In this document: positions 6,863 through 14,467 of the stretch, piece by piece
How positions within the stretch are numbered: position 1 is the first letter of the stretch
Layout: each line of letters starts with the position of its first letter
NCBI GenBank assembly: GCA_030831885.1
Contig: JAURKF010000151.1
Coordinates: 1-22,328 of the forward strand
Direction of reading: 5' to 3'
DNA length: 22,328 nt
Origin: Flavobacteriales bacterium
Lineage (GTDB): Bacteria > Bacteroidota > Bacteroidia > Flavobacteriales > UA16
The notes under the pieces: model-generated
Told to the model about the DNA's origin: nothing
The model's database searches: none
What the model saw: the letters and a program-made list of their open reading frames with translations, nothing else
Position numbers and translations under genes: made by a program

Positions 6863-7900
6863 ATGAAAAATACCTTTACCATCCTTTTAAGCTTCTTGGT
6901 ATCTGTACAGCTTTATGCACAGACTTCTGCAGTAGTTTTCTCGGAGGCAGGCGAAAAGTTTACAGTGTTTCTGAACGGAGAAAAAAAGAATGCCACCCCC
7001 CAGCCGAACGTGAAAATCCAGGGATTGACCTCTGAATTTTATCAGGCACGAATCGATTTTGAAGATGCCTCCTTGAAAGATTTTGCAGAAGGAAACTTTG
7101 CTGTGCAGCCAGGTGCTGAGGTAACTTATATTGTAAAGAAAAATAAAAAGGGAGAGTATGTATTGCGTTTCTATGGACAAAGCGAAGGAACATCCACTTC
7201 AACCACCACAAATTCTAATACAGAGGTAAAATCTTTTGCAGAAGTGGACGATACACAAGAGTCAGATGATGTGCAAATCAATCAGACGATTTCAATTCAG
7301 GAGCAACCTGCAACTAAGACCACGGTAACACAAACAACAACTACTACTACCAAGGCTCAACCTACTCAACCCGCAGGAGGCAATGTATCCATGGGAATCA
7401 ACGTGGATGGTGTGAATATGGGTATTAGTATAAATGCAAGTGAATTGGGAGGTTCGATGAATATGGATATCCAGGAAACGCAGCATACGACTGTCACAAC
7501 AACAACCACCACAACAAGCAGCCAGGCAGAGCCGGCTCCCAAGCCAGCTGCTCGTCCTGCTGCTAAGCCTGCCGTAGCGCCTGCTCCTGCGAAGCCTGCC
7601 GGTCGCTGCGCCAGCTCGATGGCTCCGGCCTCTTTCTCCAAGGCCAAGGATACAATTTCCTCCAATAGTTTTGAAGACTCGAAAATGACGGTGGCTAAAC
7701 AGGTGACAAAAGCGAATTGCCTCACCGCTTCCCAAATTGTGGAGATAATGGGTTTATTCAGTTTTGAAGATAGCAAGCTTGAATATGCAAAGTATGCGTA
7801 TGATTTCTGCTTCAATCAGGGTGACTATTACGAGGTGAATGCTGCATTTGAATTCGAGTCAAGTATAGATGAATTGAACAAGTACCTAGAGTCGAAGTAA
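6863..7900 (+). CDS. Secreted DUF4476 domain protein with Thr-rich and Ala/Pro-rich linkers
   Basis: Predicted 345-residue exported protein of unknown function. It has a signal peptide (1-20, ending LYAQ), then a compact N-terminal domain of about 85 residues (22-105) ending in VKKNKKGEYVLRFYG. This N-terminal arrangement, including the NG...TPQ...V turn, recurs in other DUF4476 proteins. Next come two Thr tracts (151-163 and 209-220) around a Met/Gly/Asn-rich stretch, then an Ala/Pro/Lys linker (221-247). The C-terminal DUF4476 domain (about 255-343) shows the doubled FEDSK motif (270-274 and 301-305), the paired NCLTASQIVEIM, and YAYDFCFNQGDYYEVN. The frame is open upstream from a TTG at 6803, but the signal peptide fixes the ATG at 6863. 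It heads a gene run with two lipoproteins 22 bases downstream, suggesting an envelope role. Confidence 0.88.
   Translation: MKNTFTILLSFLVSVQLYAQTSAVVFSEAGEKFTVFLNGEKKNATPQPNVKIQGLTSEFYQARIDFEDASLKDFAEGNFAVQPGAEVTYIVKKNKKGEYVLRFYGQSEGTSTSTTTNSNTEVKSFAEVDDTQESDDVQINQTISIQEQPATKTTVTQTTTTTTKAQPTQPAGGNVSMGINVDGVNMGISINASELGGSMNMDIQETQHTTVTTTTTTTSSQAEPAPKPAARPAAKPAVAPAPAKPAGRCASSMAPASFSKAKDTISSNSFEDSKMTVAKQVTKANCLTASQIVEIMGLFSFEDSKLEYAKYAYDFCFNQGDYYEVNAAFEFESSIDELNKYLESK
7313..7603 (+). repeat. Low-complexity coding repeats: ACN (Thr) tracts and Ala/Pro-rich tract
   Basis: Within the DUF4476 gene, two runs of ACN codons (7313-7351 and 7487-7522, mixed ACA/ACT/ACC) encode poly-Thr stretches. Bases 7523-7603 encode alternating Ala/Pro/Lys. 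The trinucleotide periodicity means slippage would change linker length without breaking the frame. They probably encode flexible, possibly glycosylated, spacers. Confidence 0.7.
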
Positions 7901-7922
7901 TTTGCTTGATTACTACACTGCA

Positions 7923-9296
7923 ATGAATCGTTTTCTACTCATAATGTTTGTTTTTTGCGAAATGATATTGGCTTCGTGCCATAGCAGCAAGCATTACTAT
8001 AAAATAGGTTCTAAGCAGGAAGGTGGCGGACTGGTTGCTGAGGCTGCTGAAAGCTACTATATTGCCCTTCAGCGAAAACGTACCAATGTGGATGCGCAAA
8101 TAGCAATGAAACGCACGGGACAATTGGTACTTAATGATCTTCTAAACGATTTCGCAAAGCAAAAAAATTTCGGTGACCACAAAACAGCTGTCTATTCTTA
8201 TCAACGTGCAACCAGCTACCGCGATAGAATTCAAAGCGTAGGAGTGTCCCTTTTACTTGCGGATTTTTACGAACAAGATTATCAGAGCTCGAAAAACATA
8301 TATCTGAAATCATTGTATGATGAGGGTACCCGACTCCTGGAAGAGAAAAAATATGCTGATGCTGAACTGAGGTTCGAGGAAATAAAGAGACTTGACTCAA
8401 CCTATAAGAATGCCGGTGACCTAGGAGATATTGCTTATCTGGAACCATTGTATCAGCAAGGGAAAATTGCCTTGGAGCTTGGAAATTATCGCGCGGGCTA
8501 TGAAAAATTCGATAAGGCTATTCAGCGAAAGGCGACCTACAAGGATGTAGTATCACTAAGGCAGGAGTGTCTTGAAAAGGGCAGATTTACAATTGCGCTG
8601 ATTGATTTTAAGAACACAAGTTCAGTTTCCGGGTTGGATGCAAAGATGGCAGCCTATACGCTTGAAGCACTAACTCACAGCGACGATCCGTTCGTTCATG
8701 TGGTTGATCGAGATAATCTTCAAACAATATTGGCAGAGCAGAAACTTCAGATGACCGGTGTCATTGATGAAAATTCAGTTGTTGCTGCGGGGGAGCTGAT
8801 TGGCGCCAAGGCAATTTTAACCGGAACGGTTTTGAGTTATTCCGAAGTGAAAGGAACTCTTCGTAGCAAGGAGCGCGATGGTTATGCTGCATATCAGGAA
8901 AAAGTATTGAACCGGACTGATGGAAAATACTACATGCAAACACTGTACAGGCCCGTGAAATACAAGGAATACTACAACGTAAATTCTTGTTCTATTTCGT
9001 TTCAATATCGACTCACTAATATCAAGACCGGAGAAATCATAGCAACTCAAATTATCGAGAAGACATTGGCTGATGAGGTTATTTATGGTCGATACGACGG
9101 CGATGTAAAATCACTTTGGCCGGCAGGTCAGGGAGGACCTAATATGAATCAAAGCGATCGCAGGGCGCTGCAGGCCATGATGGAGGCCAGGCAAGATTTG
9201 AAATCTTCGGCGGAACTTTCAAACTCGCTGTTGGATAATGTTTCAAGTCAATTGAAAGAGGCAATTAATAAAGCGGTAAAGGAGATAGTGAAATGA
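7923..9296 (+). CDS. Lipoprotein with TPR-like repeats and CsgG-like domain
   Basis: Predicted 457-residue outer-membrane-directed lipoprotein: signal peptide with lipobox LASC, lipidated Cys19. Residues 25-210 are helical repeats of TPR character (YYKIGSKQ...A..YY.AL; GTRLLEEKKYADAELRFEEI; GKIALELGNYRAGYEKFDKAI). From about 221 the domain IALIDFKN...GLDAKMAAYTLEAL...VVDRDNLQTILAEQKLQ...GELIGAKAILTGTVLSY has the order of motifs of the CsgG/FlgO/LpoB superfamily (strand, helix, D-R-x-x-L-x-x-I-L-x-E, then LGA-x-A-hhh-G). The strand TNIKTGEIIATQIIEK follows. The gene starts at the ATG at 7923, just upstream of the lipobox; an in-frame TTG extension to 7902 is not needed. It shares four bases (ATGA) with the next gene. 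The role is inferred: a periplasmic ring, pore or activator component. Confidence 0.82.
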   Translation: MNRFLLIMFVFCEMILASCHSSKHYYKIGSKQEGGGLVAEAAESYYIALQRKRTNVDAQIAMKRTGQLVLNDLLNDFAKQKNFGDHKTAVYSYQRATSYRDRIQSVGVSLLLADFYEQDYQSSKNIYLKSLYDEGTRLLEEKKYADAELRFEEIKRLDSTYKNAGDLGDIAYLEPLYQQGKIALELGNYRAGYEKFDKAIQRKATYKDVVSLRQECLEKGRFTIALIDFKNTSSVSGLDAKMAAYTLEALTHSDDPFVHVVDRDNLQTILAEQKLQMTGVIDENSVVAAGELIGAKAILTGTVLSYSEVKGTLRSKERDGYAAYQEKVLNRTDGKYYMQTLYRPVKYKEYYNVNSCSISFQYRLTNIKTGEIIATQIIEKTLADEVIYGRYDGDVKSLWPAGQGGPNMNQSDRRALQAMMEARQDLKSSAELSNSLLDNVSSQLKEAINKAVKEIVK

Positions 9297-10681
9297 GAAG
9301 TTTCTTGCTGCTGTTTGGTATTACTCTTATTCTCATTACCTCGTGTAAGGAAAAGAAAGAAGCTTCAACTGCCGGAAGCCTTTCAACAATTGAAACCCCT
9401 GCGCCTGATTGGGTGGGAAACAGACCGCACTCTTCAGCTTATTATATTGGAATAGGATCGTGCAGCAAGTTTGCTCAGCCATACGATTATCAGACGATTG
9501 CCAAGAAGAACGCCCTCAATGACATGGCATCTGAAATCAGTGTGCGAGTGCAAGGGCAAACATTTTTAAATTCGTTGGAAGTCAATAAGACTTTTACTGA
9601 GGAATTCATTTCTAACGTTTCAACTTCCTCTGATGCGAAAATTGAAGATTACGAAGTTGCTGGAATGTGGGAAAATAAAAACGAGTTTTGGGTCTATTAC
9701 CGCATCAATAAGGCTACATATCAATCCCAAAAATTGGCTAAGAAGACCGCTGCGTTGAATCTGGCAAATGACTTTTATCAAAAAGGGATAACAGCTGAGC
9801 AGAACGCGAATGTAACTGCGGCTTTCGACTTATACATGCGTAGTATTTTTGCGCTGAAGGAATATTGGAATGAGAGTAACGAATATCAAGCGCCATCCGG
9901 TATGGTCTATCTGGATAATGAAATATTCAGCACCATGCAGCGGATGTGCGGCAATCTCCAGCTGAAGATTGATAAAAGCAAAGTTGTACTTAATTCCGAT
10001 AACCGGTTTTCTCAAGAGCTACAAGCTACCCTCATGCTGGACAATCAAACTGTCAAGGGATTGACCGTGGGGTATCGCTATGAAAAAAATCAAGGACCAC
10101 ACAATTCAGAGGTACTCACAACTGAAGTTGGTCACGCATCTATTCCGGTCAATCAAGTGAATTTCGCAATGCAGGGAAATGCGGTAACAATCGAAATTGA
10201 TTTGAGTAAATTGAAAGTCCAGGATTTGGATCAAAAGGTACAGGATGGGTTTATCCAATCTTTCAAAACGGAGAAGAAAATTATTCCAATCGAAGCATTG
10301 CTTCCCAGCTTTCATATTACGTCCGTCGAATCAAATTATGGGGATTCTTCCGGCGGCAAGGTGTTGCAGAGTGCCGTTTCTGCAGGGTTGGTTGCCAAAG
10401 GTTTGCGTATATCGGGCAGTGCCGCTGAAGCCGATTATCTTGTGAATCTGGATGCAAACACAAAGGAAGGAGGGCAGGCCAATGGTTTTGTTGTGGCGTT
10501 TTTGGAAATGAATATGGTAGTAAAGAATCGAAGGACGGGGGAAATCGCATTCAGCGAAACACTTTCCTCGGTGAAAGGCCTGCAGTTAAATAAGGATGCT
10601 GCAAGTATTGAGGCCTATAAAAAGGGCAAAGAGAAAATCGAACAACAGACCATTCCTAAATTGACTAAGGCAATTTTATAG
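9293..10681 (+). CDS. LPP20-like lipoprotein
   Basis: Predicted 462-residue lipoprotein with lipobox LITSC and lipidated Cys18, followed by a Lys/Glu-rich tether. Residues 38-140 resemble the LPP20 domain: PDWVGNRP, then YYIGIGSCSK, a helix with A...A..A spacing (TIAKKNALNDMASEIS), and a strand pair ending with VYYRI. A helical TPR-like segment follows (NVTAAFDLYMRSIFALKEYW, about 178-197). The C-terminal half (215-462) is mainly beta, ending with ADYLVNLDANT...LEMNMVVKNRRTGEIAFSETL, the pattern of a small envelope alpha/beta domain. Its ATG overlaps the stop of the CsgG-like gene (ATGA), so the two are translationally coupled. A CsgG-like and LPP20-like pair is seen in FlgO/FlgP; here there is no flagellar context. 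Function is unproven. Confidence 0.78.
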   Translation: MRSFLLLFGITLILITSCKEKKEASTAGSLSTIETPAPDWVGNRPHSSAYYIGIGSCSKFAQPYDYQTIAKKNALNDMASEISVRVQGQTFLNSLEVNKTFTEEFISNVSTSSDAKIEDYEVAGMWENKNEFWVYYRINKATYQSQKLAKKTAALNLANDFYQKGITAEQNANVTAAFDLYMRSIFALKEYWNESNEYQAPSGMVYLDNEIFSTMQRMCGNLQLKIDKSKVVLNSDNRFSQELQATLMLDNQTVKGLTVGYRYEKNQGPHNSEVLTTEVGHASIPVNQVNFAMQGNAVTIEIDLSKLKVQDLDQKVQDGFIQSFKTEKKIIPIEALLPSFHITSVESNYGDSSGGKVLQSAVSAGLVAKGLRISGSAAEADYLVNLDANTKEGGQANGFVVAFLEMNMVVKNRRTGEIAFSETLSSVKGLQLNKDAASIEAYKKGKEKIEQQTIPKLTKAIL

Positions 10682-10692
10682 ACTATTTGCCT

Positions 10693-10720
10693 TTTGGCAT
10701 GATTGTGGAAATTATATTAG
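10693..10720 (+). promoter_or_regulatory. Candidate promoter of the small LPP20-like lipoprotein gene
   Basis: TTTG at 10693-10696 is followed after 16 bases by TATATTAG (10713-10720), one base from TAnnTTTG. The stretch TATATTAGCAAAA is nearly identical to the -7 region of rocD (TATCTTAGCAAAA). The leader would be about 30 AT-rich bases. The 76-base gap before the gene also argues for separate or additional transcription. Confidence 0.4.
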
Positions 10721-10757
10721 CAAAACCAAACACGATTAATAATTAATTTATCTTCCT

Positions 10758-11342
10758 ATGAAAACCCGTTATTTTACCTTCGTAATGCTTGTAGCCATTG
10801 TATCGTTGATGGCTACCTCTTGTAAAAAGAAAAAGGCTGCTGCAGAAACACCTAAGCCAACAGGTGAGGTTATAATCAATGAATATTGCTCAGGTGATGA
10901 GTATCGAAGCACCAAAGATGCATTCAGAGCCACCGCTACCGGTGAAAGTAGTGACCGCGAAACTGCAAAGAAAAAAGCTCGTTCTAACGCACAGTCTGAA
11001 CTTGCCAAAACAATTAGCAGCACGATGAAAATTGTTGGTGACAACTATGTAAACTCAACTGAATTTAATAACAAAGAAGAAGTTACCGAGACCTTTCAGG
11101 AAATGGCCCGCACAGTGGTTGATCAAGAATTGCGTGGTGCTGTAGAAATCTGTGAGAAGCTGACTCAGCGCGAAAATGGCACATATGTAAGTTATGTAGC
11201 CATTGAATTAAGCGGCTCCAAAATCGCTGACGCCTATAACTCAGGTCTTTCTCAAAATGAAAAGTTGAAAGCAGACTATAACTATGAAAAGTTCAAGGAT
11301 ACATTCAACAAGGAAATGGAAAACATGGCTAAGGGCAAATAA
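10758..11342 (+). CDS. Small LPP20-like lipoprotein
   Basis: Predicted 194-residue lipoprotein with lipobox MATSC (lipidated Cys22) and a Lys-rich, Pro-containing tether. Residues about 38-155 repeat, in order, the pattern of the LPP20-like domain of the preceding protein: FRATATGE, a helix with Ala spacing (ETAKKKARSNAQSELAKTIS), an acidic-threonine helix (KEEVTETFQEMARTVV), then strands ending YVSYVAIEL, as ALNDMASEIS, NKTFTEEFISNVS and FWVYYRI do in the larger protein. I infer that it is a one-domain relative of its neighbour. The C-terminal 35 residues are a charged amphipathic helix. It is the last gene before a strong terminator and may be expressed from its own promoter. Function unknown; probably a partner in the same envelope assembly. 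Confidence 0.75.
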   Translation: MKTRYFTFVMLVAIVSLMATSCKKKKAAAETPKPTGEVIINEYCSGDEYRSTKDAFRATATGESSDRETAKKKARSNAQSELAKTISSTMKIVGDNYVNSTEFNNKEEVTETFQEMARTVVDQELRGAVEICEKLTQRENGTYVSYVAIELSGSKIADAYNSGLSQNEKLKADYNYEKFKDTFNKEMENMAKGK

Positions 11343-11362
11343 GCCGAAGCTTTGGTAGAAAT

Positions 11363-11392
11363 AAAAAACCCTCGCATTGCGAGGGTTTTTTT
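11363..11392. terminator. Bidirectional rho-independent terminator
   Basis: A perfect 7-bp stem CCCTCGC/GCGAGGG (11369-11375 and 11379-11385) with a 3-base ATT loop is flanked by A6 on the left and T7 on the right, so it works on both strands. It lies between the plus-strand lipoprotein gene (stop 11342) and the minus-strand icd gene (stop 11411) and can end both transcripts. Confidence 0.92.
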
Positions 11393-11410
11393 ATGAAGTC
11401 TTATTGAGTT

Positions 11411-12640
11411 TTATTTAGTCATTCGCTTGCGCAGCTCTGCATCAATCGCATCCAGAAAATCTTCAGTTGTGAGGTAATGCTCTTCTTTCGTTTGATCACC
11501 ATGAATGCAAACAGCCAGATCCTTGGTCATCTTACCACCTTCAACTAAATCTACACAAACCTGTTCTAGCGTTTTTGTGAAGTTGGTAAGTTCGATGTTG
11601 CCATCGAGCTTGGCGCGATGCGCCAACCCTTGAGTCCATGCGAAGATGGATGCAATCGGGTTGGTTGAAGTTTTCTTGCCTTGCTGGTGCTGACGATAGT
11701 GACGGGTTACGGTGCCATGCGCAGCTTCGGCTTCCATTGTCTTGCCGTCAGGTGTTATGAGCGCAGACGTCATTAAACCCAATGACCCGAAACCTTGCGC
11801 CACAATATCACTTTGTACATCGCCATCATAGTTTTTGCAGGCCCATACGAATCCGCCTTCACTCTTGAGGCAAAAGGCGACCATGTCATCAATTAATCGG
11901 TGCTCGTAGGTTATACCCAACTCAGCAAATTGAGTTTTGAATTCGGCTTGATAAACTTCTTCGAAAATATCCTTGAAGCGACCGTCGTATGCTTTGAGTA
12001 TGGTATTCTTGGATGAGAAATACAAGTTCCATTTGCGCATGATTGCCTGATTGAAGCAGCTGCGGGCAAACCCATAGATGCTTTCATCTGTGTTGTACAT
12101 GCTTAAAGCAACTCCGTCTCCTTCGAAATTATAGACTTCCCATGTTTTGGGTTCACCACCGTTTTCAGGAGTGAAAGACATTGTAAGTTTACCTTTTCCT
12201 TTGATTACAGCGTCAGTTGCGCGGTATTGATCACCGAAAGCATGACGACCAATGTTGATTGGCTTGCTCCAACCGGGGACAAGTTTGGGAATGTTGTTGC
12301 AGATGATGGGCTCACGGAATACTGTGCCGCCTACAATGTTGCGGATTGTACCATTGGGGCTCTTCCACATTTTCTTAAGGTTGAATTCCTTCACGCGTGC
12401 CTCATCAGGTGTAATCGTTGCACATTTTACGGCCACATTGTATTTCAGTGTGGCTTCAGCGCTTTCAATCGTCACACGATCATCGGTCGCATCGCGGTTT
12501 TCCATTCCCAAATCGAAATACTTGATATCCAATTCGAGGTAGGGGAAAATCAACTTGTCTTTGATGAATTTCCAGATAATTCGAGTCATTTCGTCGCCAT
12601 CCATCTCAACGATGGGGTTGGCTACCTTTATCTTATTCAT
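11411..12640 (-). CDS. icd: NADP-dependent isocitrate dehydrogenase, eukaryotic-like homodimeric type
   Basis: Predicted 409-residue TCA-cycle enzyme that oxidatively decarboxylates isocitrate to 2-oxoglutarate with NADP. The protein is of the human IDH1/IDH2-like type rather than the E. coli Icd type: it starts with [16 protein letters not shown] and has the substrate loop [10 protein letters not shown] (93-102), [13 protein letters not shown] with Arg132 at the same number as in human IDH1, and the NADP-binding HGTVTRHYR followed by [18 protein letters not shown]. The length is that of the family and all catalytic landmarks are intact. It starts 24 bases after the ndk stop on the same strand, so ndk and icd are probably one transcript ending at the hairpin at 11369-11385. 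Confidence 0.97.
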   Translation of the reverse strand: MNKIKVANPIVEMDGDEMTRIIWKFIKDKLIFPYLELDIKYFDLGMENRDATDDRVTIESAEATLKYNVAVKCATITPDEARVKEFNLKKMWKSPNGTIRNIVGGTVFREPIICNNIPKLVPGWSKPINIGRHAFGDQYRATDAVIKGKGKLTMSFTPENGGEPKTWEVYNFEGDGVALSMYNTDESIYGFARSCFNQAIMRKWNLYFSSKNTILKAYDGRFKDIFEEVYQAEFKTQFAELGITYEHRLIDDMVAFCLKSEGGFVWACKNYDGDVQSDIVAQGFGSLGLMTSALITPDGKTMEAEAAHGTVTRHYRQHQQGKKTSTNPIASIFAWTQGLAHRAKLDGNIELTNFTKTLEQVCVDLVEGGKMTKDLAVCIHGDQTKEEHYLTTEDFLDAIDAELRKRMTK

Positions 12641-12664
12641 GAAATAGATAGTTATTCAAAGTGT

Positions 12665-13084
12665 TTAAGCGTGTTCGCGAGTGCTGAAGTAGAATGCTCC
12701 TTCAATAAGAGCATTTTCATCGCTGTCGCTGCCATGCACTGCATTAGCTGCTATGCTGGTAGCAAACATGCGTCGAATGGTTCCTTCGGCTGCTTTCTGA
12801 GGATCGGTGGCACCAATGAGTGTGCGGAAATCTTCTACAGCATTGTCTTTAACCAAAATAGCGGCAACAATAGGACCGCTGGTCATGTAGTCAACAAGCT
12901 CTCCATAGAATGGACGCTCCTTGTGAACTTCGTAAAACTTGCCTGCTTCTTCTTTGCTAAGACGGGTCCACTTCATCGCTTTGATGGTGAATCCTGCCTC
13001 TAGAATTTTATCGATGATTTTTCCTGTGTGTCCCGCAGCGGTTGCATCGGGCTTAATCATGGTAAAGGTTACTTTGCCTGCCAT
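12665..13084 (-). CDS. ndk: Nucleoside diphosphate kinase
   Basis: Predicted 139-residue cytoplasmic enzyme that moves the gamma phosphate of ATP to other nucleoside diphosphates through a phosphohistidine. The active site NAVHGSDS carries His117. The start [12 protein letters not shown], the Kpn-loop region, [15 protein letters not shown] and [18 protein letters not shown] are all present, and the length is exactly that of the family. It is upstream of icd on the same strand (24-base gap) and divergent from rocD. The ATG at 13084 gives the standard N-terminus. Nothing is missing. Confidence 0.97.
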   Translation of the reverse strand: MAGKVTFTMIKPDATAAGHTGKIIDKILEAGFTIKAMKWTRLSKEEAGKFYEVHKERPFYGELVDYMTSGPIVAAILVKDNAVEDFRTLIGATDPQKAAEGTIRRMFATSIAANAVHGSDSDENALIEGAFYFSTREHA

Positions 13085-13104
13085 TGGTGTGTAGAATTTG
13101 ATTT

Positions 13105-13179
13105 TTGTGGCGCGAAAATAATGAATTTAAAGCATTTGCGTGGTGTGATTATTTGAATCTGCATGCTAACTTGTGGCGC
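13105..13179 (+). repeat. 9-base direct repeat TTGTGGCGC in the ndk/rocD divergent region
   Basis: TTGTGGCGC occurs at 13105-13113 and again at 13171-13179, 66 bases apart. The first copy touches the ndk -7 candidate; the second begins with the TTG of the rocD -33 element. A related TTGTGGGGC sits at the candidate -33 of the hybrid kinase (17167-17175). Confidence 0.5.
13113..13120 (-). promoter_or_regulatory. Candidate -7 promoter element for ndk-icd
   Basis: On the minus strand the bases read TATTTTCG, seven of eight positions of TAnnTTTG, about 29 bases upstream of the ndk ATG. No TTG is found at the -33 position, so support is modest. It abuts a copy of the TTGTGGCGC repeat (13105-13113). 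Confidence 0.3.
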
Positions 13180-13198
13180 AGGTCGCGTTGTATCTTAG
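13171..13198 (+). promoter_or_regulatory. Candidate promoter of rocD
   Basis: TTG (13171-13173) is followed after 17 bases by TATCTTAG (13191-13198), one base off TAnnTTTG. The transcript would start only about 8-10 bases before the ATG at 13214, giving a very short leader of the kind often seen in this phylum. Confidence 0.48.
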
Positions 13199-13213
13199 CA
13201 AAAAAATCCGGTT

Positions 13214-14467
13214 ATGACTATCCTTTCGCATCCCTCAACCTCTGCAGCTTCTATCATGGATCTCGAGGAAAAATACGGTGCTCACAATTACCACCCGCTG
13301 CCTGTTGTGCTGGAACGTGGTGAAGGTGTGTATGTGTGGGACGTCGACGGCAAACGTTACTATGACTTTCTTTCAGCTTATTCTGCCGTCAATCAAGGTC
13401 ATTGCCATCCTGTGATAACACACGCTTTGGTTGAACAGGCCTCAAAATTGGCTCTTACCAGTCGGGCGTTTTACAATAGCTCACTCGGGCCCTATGAAAA
13501 ATACATCTGTGAATACTTCGGCTATGATCGTGTGTTGCCGATGAATACAGGCGCGGAAGGGGTAGAAACGGCCATTAAAATTTGTCGGAAATGGGCCTAC
13601 GAGAAAAAGGGTATAGCGGAAAATACGGCTAAGATTATCGTCTGTGAGCACAACTTTCACGGGCGAACGACTACGATAGTATCTTTTTCTACCGATCCTG
13701 ATTCTAAAGGAAACTTCGGCCCATATGGCGGTGGTTTCATTACTATACCGTACAATGATTTGGAGGCACTTGAATCGGCTCTTACCGACCCGAATATTGC
13801 CGGATTTCTCGTAGAGCCGATGCAAGGCGAAGCGGGTGTTGTAGTGCCCGATGAGGGATATCTGAAAGGGGCTTATGAGCGATGCCGTAAGGCAGGTGCT
13901 CTGTTTATTGCCGATGAAATTCAAACCGGTATTGCTCGCACGGGACGCATGCTCGCATGCGATCATGAAGATGTGAAGCCTGATGTCCTGATACTAGGCA
14001 AAGCGCTGAGTGGAGGAATCTATCCCGTAAGCGCTGTGCTTGCTTCTGATGAAGTAATGCTATGTATAAAACCGGGTCAGCATGGAAGCACCTACGGAGG
14101 GAATCCATTGGCTGCAAAGGTCGCAGTCGCTGCGTTGGGAGTAGTTAAGGATGAAGGATTGGCAGAAAATGCCGAGCGCATGGGACATATTTTTCGCCGT
14201 GAGATGAACCGTATTATAGCAGCCAATCCATTGGTAAAACTAGTTCGTGGTAAAGGTCTTTTGAATGCTATCGTCGTGAATGATACTCCAGAAAGTTCAA
14301 CAGCATGGAGCCTCTGTCTGGCTTTTGCGCAGAATGGTTTGCTCGCTAAACCAACGCACGGAAATATCATTCGCTTCGCACCTCCTTTGGTCATAACCGA
14401 GGAGCAATTGATGGAATGTGTATCGATCATCGAGAAGACAATTCGTGAGTTTTCGGCCGACCGATGA
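13214..14467 (+). CDS. rocD: Ornithine-oxo-acid aminotransferase
   Basis: Predicted 417-residue PLP enzyme that converts ornithine plus 2-oxoglutarate to glutamate semialdehyde plus glutamate, linking arginine/ornithine breakdown to proline and glutamate. It has the class-III aminotransferase landmarks: [12 protein letters not shown] at the N-terminus (ornithine-specific), [48 protein letters not shown] with Asp234, and the PLP lysine Lys263 in ILGKALSGG, then [10 protein letters not shown]. The length fits. The ATG at 13214 matches the usual start; a second ATG at 13256 would still retain the EKYG motif. The gene ends in a four-base overlap (ATGA) with the DUF3109 gene, so the two are co-expressed. 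Confidence 0.96.
   Translation: MTILSHPSTSAASIMDLEEKYGAHNYHPLPVVLERGEGVYVWDVDGKRYYDFLSAYSAVNQGHCHPVITHALVEQASKLALTSRAFYNSSLGPYEKYICEYFGYDRVLPMNTGAEGVETAIKICRKWAYEKKGIAENTAKIIVCEHNFHGRTTTIVSFSTDPDSKGNFGPYGGGFITIPYNDLEALESALTDPNIAGFLVEPMQGEAGVVVPDEGYLKGAYERCRKAGALFIADEIQTGIARTGRMLACDHEDVKPDVLILGKALSGGIYPVSAVLASDEVMLCIKPGQHGSTYGGNPLAAKVAVAALGVVKDEGLAENAERMGHIFRREMNRIIAANPLVKLVRGKGLLNAIVVNDTPESSTAWSLCLAFAQNGLLAKPTHGNIIRFAPPLVITEEQLMECVSIIEKTIREFSADR

Noticed and set aside
7366..7815. 149-codon minus-strand open frame rich in Ala, Gly and Val
   Set aside because: It is the antisense of the Thr/Ala/Pro repeats of the DUF4476 gene; low complexity creates long open frames on the other strand.
10691..10720. 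Sigma-54 promoter (TTGGCATG with a -12 half)
   Set aside because: At the required spacing from GG the -12 dinucleotide is GA rather than GC, and likewise GT at 6814-6828.
12227..13003. 258-codon plus-strand open frame across icd and ndk
   Set aside because: It lies entirely antisense to two intact enzymes and their gap, has no recognisable domain and reflects the codon bias of the opposite strand.
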